This document shows, piece after piece, positions 55,181-64,000 of a stretch of DNA of 64,000 bases. This stretch comes from Oryzias latipes (taxonomy: Eukaryota > Chordata > Actinopteri > Beloniformes > Adrianichthyidae). Position 1 is the stretch's first letter. Every line of letters begins with the position of its first letter. The stretch lies in assembly GCF_002234675.1 (NCBI RefSeq), contig NC_019872.2, forward strand, positions 12,769,950 to 12,833,949, written 5' to 3'. The position numbers were made by a program, and so were the translations under genes. The notes beneath the pieces were generated by a model. That model was not told the DNA's origin and made no database searches. It saw nothing but the letters and a program-made list of their open reading frames with translations.

Positions 55181-55614
55181 TTAAAGACCCACTCCAATGA
55201 AAATTGTGTTTTTTGTTTTTTTGTTGTGTTCTTTTGGCATTTTTTTCTGATGATGGAGGACATTTAAAGGAAATGTATCTCAAAATAGCATTTCCTAGTA
55301 TTTTTTTATCCAATCAGGAGCAGTTAAAAAATGTGTTTAAAAAAGAACATATTTTTGACATAAAAAATACACTGAGAGGGCCACAAGCTCCCTGCTCTGC
55401 CCTGCAAAGGGGAAGGGGGGTCGGGGTTGCTCTGCACCAACAGTCCCACCCACAACTCAGAGGTGAATTTCTAATGAGCTACTGCTGCTCTGCAGAAACT
55501 ATGTCCTAGAAAACCACAGTTTTTTTTATATATTTTTGCTAAAAACAACATACCGGGAATCATAATTAAAAGACCACTGGAAAAGATCAAAAGATGATCA
55601 GAGTGGTGCTTTAA
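55181..55614 (-). repeat. TTAAAG-bounded repeat, full length, reverse
   Basis: TTAAAGACCCACTCCAATGA to GATCAGAGTGGTGCTTTAA. The best-preserved copy of the family in the window. Upstream of the amot coding exons. Confidence 0.8.
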
Positions 55615-56364
55615 GTTTTATTTTGGAGGGGCAACTTTGGAGAAAGTCCAGTTTGAGATTTTAAAAAAACTTAAAAAGTGCTTTTGTTCATGTGTGAAAA
55701 TGACTTCTAAGACAAAAATAAAGAATTGTATGAATCAAACAAGATGTTTACATAATTGATTTGAAGAAATCAGAAATGTTCCCTTCTAGTTCAAGTCAAA
55801 GCCATGCAGTTTATTAAACATTCAACTCTGTCAAAGCTGAAACCACCTGGTATGCGTTTGCTCTGAAGGAACATTTCAACCATAGCAAAACTTTTGCTTT
55901 GTTTGAGAGGTAGTCAGAAGTGATTTCAATTGTTGTGGTTTCCGCTGACGGAGGTGAATGTCTGTCACTCTACACCCCTTTCAAGATAGAGCAAAGAAAG
56001 ACAACTTTACATCCGGTGCTTTCAGTTATCCTTCTCATTCTCAAGGAAGAGGAGGCTTTTTTCCGAAACATCTGCAGGTAAATATAAGGAGACAAAATAT
56101 TAGCATTATGAATCTACATCCGAGGTTAAGAAACATAGAAGTCCCCTTCATTTAACCTTCATTTTTGGACTTTACAATTACAACAGCTTTCCCACAAACA
56201 AACAAAAAAAATCAAAAAGACCTACTTGGAAAGTTTCTTTTGTGCTATTTGATTTTGTAAAACATTAAACCATCACACACACAAGACATAACATTGAAAT
56301 ATAGATATTGAACCACATTCAAAAGTATATAGAAATTGTTGTACATATTTTCCATTTTTTACCT

Positions 56365-56577
56365 GTAACCCTTGTGCTATTCTAGGAACTTTAACGTTGG
56401 GAGTTGGGTCATCTAGACCCACTAGACAGTGCGCTGAACCTTTTTTCTTCAATGATTTGTGATCTTCACTGGTGTCCATGGATTACATGAAATCTTTCCA
56501 CCTTTATCCACCTTTGTCATGGTAGGGAGAAAACGTCAATGTAAGGGTGGGGTCATCTAAGATAGCACAAGGGTTAA
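56365..56577 (+). mobile_element. piggyBac-like MITE copy 5
   Basis: GTAACCCTTGTGCTATTC to GATAGCACAAGGGTTAA; full length and close to copy 4. Upstream of the amot coding exons. A 68-codon frame (MDTSEDHKSLKKKG...) arises from it and is a repeat by-product. Confidence 0.8.
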
Positions 56578-59500
56578 AAGATGGAGAACATTTGGATTTT
56601 TTCAGAATTTATCACATTTTTTGAAAATAAACATCTACCGGTAGATGTATTTTCCTACACTGGAAAGACCAGAACGCTTTCCGATGTTGTTACTTTGGTG
56701 TTAAGCAACGACACAGAACAACTCCACAAAGAAAGATGGTACTGTTCCTGATCAGCAGTAGGTAGGACTGGGATAAACAGCAAAAGATTGGGGTGGGGGA
56801 TCTTGAAGACTAAAATTGGACAGTGTTGCTTCAGACAACAGTCAGACTGCTTCAATTCCATCAACTCCAGTTAAGAAATCAATGTTTCTCTGTAAAAGGA
56901 GCAAGAGTTCCCTCTTTGAGTTCACATCTCAACAGGACCTTGACAAACCAAACATGACTTTCCCAACAAAAGACCTTTGATACCAACAGGCTCTAACGCA
57001 GCTAACACTTAACGTCTTCTTGACGATAACAAAGAAGACTTTTTATTCTGCCCAACATTCCCTACTGGTCCACTTCCACAGAAAGTTTTCACATTCTCTT
57101 CAAAGTTAAACCCAGCACACGCAAAACTAGATGCCACATTCTTTCATCAACGTCCAGGATACTTGGGCAGATTTAGCTATTTGATGACACACCCCTTTTC
57201 CTACTCCCAACTCACACACTCGCTCCAACAGGTGGAGCTGAGAGATGCAGACAGGTGAGTATGCAGCCATTCATCTCTGACCACACCTTCATACCATTAC
57301 TGTACTTTCTGAAACCGGCCTATTGTTTTATATAAAATTGTTCCCTATCAGGAATTTGTCTGCTACCAGTCACGATGGGTGCAATTGTTCTCATTGGTGT
57401 TTTCCCTCTGATCTTGGGAAAATACTGAGTTTCAATGGAATCATTTTTCAGCGCGGAGAAAGAAAGCATAAAAGGCTTTGCCTTCAGCAGGTCTGCACAC
57501 AAGACATGCAATAAAAATCATAAATGACTGTCAACAGTATTGTCTAGACAAGTATACCAGTAGTTCCTAAACAGGTCAATGACAACGCAAACAACTTTTA
57601 ACATTAAAAGTCATTCCATGTGTGCCGTTATAGTAAACATTGTTTTGGCCCGAGGGACAATTCCAGATTTGCGCAACGAAGCTGATTGTGCAAAGAATCA
57701 TATTACAGAAGAGACCGGTCCTGTTTAACCCAAATAAGCAAAATCTTGGTTTACAAAAATCCCTTAAAGATTCTTCCTTTTATAAAGAAAGTTACCAAGA
57801 ACTTTAGTGTCTACAAAGAGTTAATTTACCCGTCAGGGTTGGTAAGTGCACCAAGAAACTCTGTAATCTCAATAGTTTGATCAATTATATCAAGTATGTC
57901 TGTGTAGTTTGAATTTACTTTGTGGTGAAGGAGCCACGAGACTCCTTTTAAAAGCCACACAGACTTGAGTTCACATCATTAACTATCAGCCAGAGATTAA
58001 AAAATAAAGTTCATGAAGTTAAACGTCCAGCTGGACTCTGCAGCACATTCCAACAACTTCCAGCAAAGTCTCAAAGGAGAAAATAATCTGTTCTGGCCTG
58101 AATTCTATCCAGAGTAAAGGACAAATACAACGAAGATGACAACAACCCTCGTACTGCAGTGCAAGGTGGTGAATATTGTGTTTAATTTAAAAAAAGTATC
58201 TTACAAAGGGTTTTCTCGAATATTATTTTAATGGCAACTGAAGCCTTGTGCAGAACAGAACTAAATGTAGATTCCAAAACCTTCTGACCTCTGTTGAAAA
58301 TATGACCTCTTTGTTCCAACTCAACCCTATACTGATACTATTTTGATTAAGGTTTAGGGGCTTCTTCTGCACTTACTCAATAGTAGAGGGCTCAATTGAT
58401 TTTCTCCGCTTTAAATCAAACATGGACATGGATTTGTGGGATAAGCACGACACAGTCGAATATGTGTTCGAAAGTAAAGATTTGCCAGATCTTGTCTTCT
58501 TCTGCCATTGACTCTTGGTTTGTGTTTGGACGATTGGATGATTGCTTTTTCATTAAACACACAAACAGAAAGCACATTAGCATGTTGACAGAAAAATAAA
58601 AATAGATGACTACCTCTGTTAGTACTACAGTGTGGGTTGTTGCAATTTTCTAAAACTGCATTGTGGAGGAGATTGTCTCACATGTCTTATACCCAAGTCT
58701 AAATAAGTTAAAATTCTTGTTGAAAATTGAAATTCCATCACTTTATGCACCAAATGTTGCAGTTCCTTAAACAATTGCAGTAATACATTTCAGCATGTGA
58801 GTTGCCAAAGTATATTCATTTAAAAAAACATGGTTAAAAGATTATATTGAACCGCATAAATCTAATTTATTTAATTGTATTACTGATAACTAATGAAGAC
58901 ATTGAACATTTTATTGTTTTGTGACATTCTTCTTTCCTACTGTAGATGCAATGACGGCATAATTGGGTACATTGGTACCAGCAGATACAAAAGCAAAGGA
59001 TGCAAAGAAAAAAAGCAACGGGAATCTGCAGTCTGGCTAAGAGGAGCACTTTCTTAACTCAGCCAGAGCTCACAGATCAGCCGTTAGCTCTCATGTCTCA
59101 TTGGTTGCTATGACAACATTAAACAACTTAACCTTCATAACCTTTGGTCAATGGCCAGTTTCATGACCTACTTTCAGGCAAGCTTTAGCTGTTAGACAGA
59201 TGACCTCACAATGGACTCTAAAAGAGGCTGCTATATAGGAACTTTCACAGTCAATCCAATAATGACAAGATGGAAAGGACAGGTGTCAATCAAACTTAAA
59301 TCATCACACCTCCACCATGCTTAATAGTTGGGCCATTGTTTTTTAGTTTTTTGATCATATGTAGCAAACAGCCAGAATCCTCTTTAACTGCAAATCTGAA
59401 TTGCATTTGTTGAGACGATGTCTTGCAGCCCAAACTAGCAGGCTTGTTTATTTTGTTAAATAAAGAAAACTAAAATGAATAAAACTTCCAAGTTGAATTT

Positions 59501-59587
59501 TTGATTTAATCCGATTAAGGCCCAAAGGACCATACAGTCACAAGTCCTGCCAACCCGTGCATACACATTCATGGTCACAGAGCTGCA
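56578..59587. other. region upstream of amot coding exons, nothing seen
   Basis: AT-rich, no exon-like frame and no clear repeat except GGTTGCTATGACAACATT at 59103-59120, an X-box-like word. Confidence 0.45.
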
Positions 59588-60000
59588 ATGCAAGGCACTA
59601 GACAAACCTCCTGGAGCAATGTGGGGTTCAGTGTCTTGTCCAAGGACACTTTGACACATGGGCAGACAAAGCAGGAACCCAAACTGCAACCAGTTCTGTT
59701 ACTCTACCTCTACACCAAACATTTTCTGTTCATGCTTTCTATTGTGCTTCCAAAGTCACAACTCTATTGAAGGTCAGCTTTTCGTGTACTTAAGCAATGG
59801 CTCCAATGGAAGATTTAATTCAATTGAATTTTATCTATATAGCCCAATAATACAAAATAGTTGTCTCAACAGGCTTTATACCGGTAATTGTATCAGAACA
59901 TGAAATCAGTCGTAAAATACAACAGGCAATCGTTAACAAAACTAAACAGACTAAACTAAACTGGGCATTCCTACCCTTAGACCCTAATGCCTCCTATTAT
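59588..60000. repeat. two dispersed-repeat modules
   Basis: 59588-59700 has GTGGGGTTCAGTGTCTTGTC followed by CAAGGACACTTTGACA. 59813-59960 has TTTAATTCAATTGAATTTTA and TATATAGCCCAATAATACAA. Both are stock phrases of fish interspersed repeats. Class not resolved. Confidence 0.45.
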
Positions 60001-61044
60001 CCTAATATCAATGAGAGTTGAAAACTAGAGTCAAATTAACCTCATGGAAACCATTGGGTCATGTGACCACACCGCCTCTCTATTAGATCCATGCACAGTC
60101 ATTGTTAGCTCCACGGCACTGCACGTCCAATCCCAGTCCTTGAAAACAGGTGTCCTGCTCGTTTTTCTGACGCCCCTGCCCCCTCTACTGGAGAACCAGG
60201 TGGGTTCCACCAGGGGTACAAGGGATAAGAAAATCCAGACTCTAGCCATGAAGAACGAAACGGAACACCCGGCTAGTATTTCATATGAACTTAATAAAGC
60301 ATGATTTGGCAAAAATGTGTACTGCGTTTCTCACAGATCACTAATCTCCCTTGTGTTGTTGAGTCATTTGATGAGTAAACTTCCCCATTCCACTTGTATA
60401 AAGTTGTTTTTAAATAAATAAATAAAGATAAGAATAAAATAAAAATAAGAATTCTCCCTTTCATTAATTTTGTTTTTAAAATGATCTCGACACCCTAACA
60501 CTTGAAGAAACCAACAAGGCCTCTAATATTTCCAATCGCTGGAGAAGTTTTAAAGTGTGCAAAAAAAGTAAATTACTTTGAAGAAAGGGTTTACAGCTCC
60601 ATAAACGCTTGTTTATTGAAGCACAATTTATTTTATGTAAATTTGAAATTGATATACAACCTTAAATGTGTGTTCTCTGTTGGGCTTCCATATTTTTACC
60701 CTACATGCATCTGTCCTTTCCTCACCTTGTGGAGCAAATGTCATAAAGATGCTCAGCTGGATGTTGGAGGAACTTTTTTAGTATTTAATGACAGACTTTC
60801 TAAATATTAACAATCCAAAACCAAATATTATCAATCCTATAGCGTCTTTAAAGGGTGAAAGGGTAAGTAAAACCTAAGATGTCCAATCAAACTTTGAATG
60901 TGCCACCATTAGAGCTTTAGGCCCATAAAAACATGCAAAGTCTTACTTTGAACATCTGGCCTAAAAGTTTCTTCTGATTCATTAAAGTTCCAGAAAATCT
61001 AAAAACATTTAAAGCATCCCTGAAGAGGCAGCGAGTGAACAGAG
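60001..61044. other. region upstream of amot, nothing firm
   Basis: 60030-60300 looks like a dispersed repeat (mixed composition, unlike its flanks). The remainder is AT-rich. Confidence 0.4.
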
Positions 61045-62040
61045 ATGGCTGTCATGTTTAAGCTGTTCGCGGCAGTTTGGTCTCTAGTAGATGATTACAA
61101 AGAAAGCGAGCGGACTCCCGAGGAATGCAGTTTTACGACCCGGAACAGGAGTGCGAGACGTTCACATCAGTGTGAACGCTCTCCCGGCGCACACATACTT
61201 AGGTTTTTACCTTTCCGCGGAGCTTCTTTTCTACTTCCCCGATCCTTGAAAACACCTAAACATGCCGTTTCCCTTTCCCGTTGGACAGAAGCAGTGCCCC
61301 CCTTCTCTTCAACCAAACTCCTCCGCAGGAAACCTGAGGCGGCTCAGTCCTGGAAGTCTCCGGAGGTCTCCATGAGTTTCTGCGCGGACACGACGTCTCG
61401 CTCCTTCCCATCAAATTTCATTCTCCGCCGTGGAAGAACAAGAACGTTTAAAAAAAAAAAAAGTGGCAGGAAGCTCCCTCCAGGCTGGCCCTGCAGCATG
61501 ACAGGAATTTCCAGCCCCCTCCCTCCCCAAACGTCCTCCTACATCTAATGGAAACTGGATGAAAAAAACTTTTTTCTTCCCCTTTTTTGTAAGGGAGCAC
61601 GGAGAGCCGTCCTACTCCCGTTTCCTAATCTAATCAGTCACATTCTTTTAAAACAGACACACAAGGGGGCAGCTCACTGGAACTCCAAACCTTATGTTAC
61701 GACGCACTTATTTATTAGTTTATTAAGACCAACATGGAGGGAGTGGTTTCTAAAGATAAATATGTGCATTCTCTACAACAAGTTTAATAAAAGTGCTTTG
61801 ATGTGCTCGTTTAGCTGAAACAACTCGGCTTGTACTAATGCTACGTTCCTCCATGACACAGCAATAAGGAGAGAAAAGAAAGTTGCCCCGACCTGAGGGG
61901 GGGAGGAGGGGAGAAACGGAAAAATGACAAAGGGGCTTTGTGACTGCAGCTCCTCCGCTGCCTTCAGGAGCCCGCGCGGAAAGTAGGAAAAGTCAAGAGT
62001 CAATGCACGTGCCAAACTCACCCGGAGGTTGTTTTCTCCT
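61045..62040 (-). promoter_or_regulatory. GC-rich block, candidate amot promoter and 5' exon
   Basis: GC- and CpG-richer than the surrounding 10 kb. On the amot strand it contains donor-like sites CGGAAAG|GTAAAA (near 61212) and CTCCGG|GTGAGTTT (near 62028). amot needs at least one upstream non-coding exon, and this is the best-placed block. A 167-codon open frame on the + strand across it is probably a by-product of base composition. Inference; no transcript evidence. Confidence 0.35.
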
Positions 62041-62611
62041 ATCAAAAACCCAAACTATTTAGACTTAGAACATGATTCGAATGCGAATGGGGTGTCTCAG
62101 AAAAACGTGGGACACTGGAACAAGAACGAGTTGGTTCTACAGAATCTTAGACACAGTTGAACCGCTTTATCTTCAATTCGTACCCAGGGTGGCTCAGCAA
62201 AGATTCCCAACGTTTTAAGCAAAAACAAATTATTTTGTGACATTTTTCGATATAAGTACTTGACCCCACCGCAACATTGCATTTGGATAATGATCCACTG
62301 TACTTCTTTCTAACAAGAACTTTTACCCTATATCAATTTTTTTAATATATATATATTTCAAACAAATAAAGAAAAGCCATTTGATTATGTAGAGTAGATA
62401 CACAAAAAGGGCCATTTTAGCAACCCACTACATCCTAACCCTAAACATTAACATACTAAAGTTTTAGCCCAAGTATAGTCCATCCTAAAAGTGAGGCAGT
62501 ATACTTGAAGTTTGCTTTTTATATACTATATTATAAACATATAGTTTTCCAATTTAGTATGCAGAAGTATTCAGTTAGTATAGGCTACTTCCTACATAAC
62601 AAATACATGGT

Positions 62612-63212
62612 CTATAGCAAACTTTTAGCAAAGAGAGCCAGATTTGGTGATGTGAAAATATTTGAGGGCCATTTATTCAGCCTGACAATCCATTAACTAT
62701 TTTAGTAACATTAAATGCAAGTGAAATATTTAATGAACATTTTTGTAATAGCATACTTTTCATTTCTTCACATAGAAAACAAACACATTTAAATACATAT
62801 TTGCAAAAATTACTGCAAGTTGTGCACACCGTTCAGTCCCAGTCGGCTTGTTGTAGTTACTATGTCTTGCCTGGTAGTCCCTCATGATAGTCTTTTGAAA
62901 CAGCCACGGTGTCTTGGCATAAGAGGCAGACATAGTTGTTTCCTATTTTACTGAAAAATATGCCCCTTCCCACTTGTCCTGGAAATGGTTGCTATCACTG
63001 TCATTTACAGTTAACATTTTAGAAATGAGCTACAAAGTGTCAAAGATGGGTCGCATGACAGGGTTTGCCATGTGTTTACAATGGTGTAAAACGTCACTTA
63101 GCCAATCACAATCAAGAAATTGCACACACAGTGATTACATGAAAGGAGTCTGCAGGTTGGTGGAAATTTTAACGTGGACCGCACTTGGCCCACAGGCCTA
63201 ACTTTGGACATG
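62612..63212 (-). repeat. hAT-like degraded DNA element
   Basis: The right end reads, on the minus strand, CATGTCCAAAGTTAGGCCTG and TGGGCCAAGTGCG, shared with 22366-22465. The left side GAGAGCCAGATTTGGTGATG and TTTGAGGGCCATTTATTC resembles known fish hAT termini. No intact ORF. Confidence 0.5.
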
Positions 63213-64000
63213 ACTCCTCAATACTGATACTATACTATAACGATACTCAGGCATAAGCTTCAAGTTTACTACTTTTTGCCAAGGGAATTCATCTACTAAA
63301 TCATAACTTAGTATGATAGACTATGAAAAATAGGAAAGCAAGCTTTAAAAAAAACTGAAACTTGTTAGGAAATTATCAAATACACCAAACTAAATTAAGA
63401 AAGCACTCCAAAGAACCAAGATTACTAAACATTAATAACAAAAATAAACAAAAACAGGAACTCATCTGGTATCAGCATGAAGGCTGGACCCAGCAAAGAG
63501 CATCTTAAGCCAAAATATGAAGGAGCTCCATCAGGTAAGAACAGCTTGATGTTATTAAAAAGAAAATCACAAACCTGAGAAACACAAACATGTGAAGTAA
63601 GACCAGCACGTTTCATGGCTGCATTCTAACATGGGATTGGAGAGACGTTGGCAAACAAATGATAAACATGTAAGACAATGAGCAAAACAACAGAGGAACT
63701 GTTTTGTGAAATAATCACTTTATTTCAATTAAAAAAAAATGATTGTACTTGTCTTGGATTGTCATGGATGTGTTTGTGGACTATCCCTGTGTTTAGGACT
63801 TGACGTCTTTTTAATAAAAATAATTAAAGAGCCTATTCTCACAAAAAATGCAGATTTGTCAGAGCCATGTTTTAAATATGATTTTTTAATATTTACAATT
63901 ATCAGTTGAAACAACTAAACTATTAACTGTACAGGGCACAATTTTCTTTACATTTCCTGGCTTTGTGTCAGGAAACTATATATAGAGAAACCCTAAACTA
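63213..64000. other. right edge, nothing seen
   Basis: AT-rich sequence without a supported gene or repeat. Confidence 0.5.

Noticed and set aside
56273..56479. Frame MDTSEDHKSLKKKG..., repeated at 25321-25527
   Set aside because: Both come from the same MITE sequence; the repetition is the transposon, not a gene family.
61045..61548. 167-codon open frame on the + strand
   Set aside because: No domain or family resemblance, basic/serine-rich as expected from GC-rich DNA, and it overlaps the likely amot promoter on the other strand. It includes a run of lysines coded by an A-tract.

Overview
This is vertebrate nuclear DNA, almost certainly from a teleost fish. The genes are split by short to medium GT-AG introns, and the spaces are AT-rich and crowded with fish-type transposon relics (Tc1, hAT, piggyBac-like MITEs, LINE 3' ends, a tRNA-related SINE). 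Several repeat families look to me like ones common in medaka (Oryzias); that is recollection, not a database result. There is no bacterial, CRISPR or phage content.

Three protein-coding genes can be rebuilt exon by exon. (1) hlcs, holocarboxylase synthetase, + strand, 12563-18232: only the last five coding exons, which carry the biotin-ligase catalytic core (242 codons here). The 5' exons are not recognisable in 1-12562 and probably lie outside the window. (2) sim2, a bHLH-PAS transcription factor, - strand, 35753 down to 21313: complete, 11 coding exons, 683 residues. (3) amot, angiomotin, - strand, 53948 down to 39353: complete coding sequence, 11 coding exons, 1004 residues, with at least one 5' non-coding segment further upstream.

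Layout: 1-12562 is probably hlcs intron, with a few better-conserved-looking islands. hlcs and sim2 converge tail to tail, as they do in human 21q22, with about 3.1 kb between stop codons. The sim2 start sits in a CpG/GC-rich promoter-like block (35540-36080). A 3.6-kb spacer with two MITE copies separates sim2 from the amot 3' end. Upstream of amot, 54-64 kb holds repeats and a GC-rich block near 61.0-62.1 kb that is the best candidate for the amot promoter and first exon.

The genes do not form an operon or a pathway. hlcs is housekeeping (biotin attachment to carboxylases), sim2 is a developmental regulator, and amot is a junction/Hippo-pathway scaffold. I found no undescribed defence or mobile 'system'. 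The most notable observations are a GC-AG intron in amot, an hAT element nested in a MITE with a clean 8-bp duplication, a chimeric Tc1/LINE reading frame, at least ten copies of one dispersed repeat, and the local hlcs-sim2-amot gene order. All exon joins were worked out by eye from reading frame, splice signals and family similarity.
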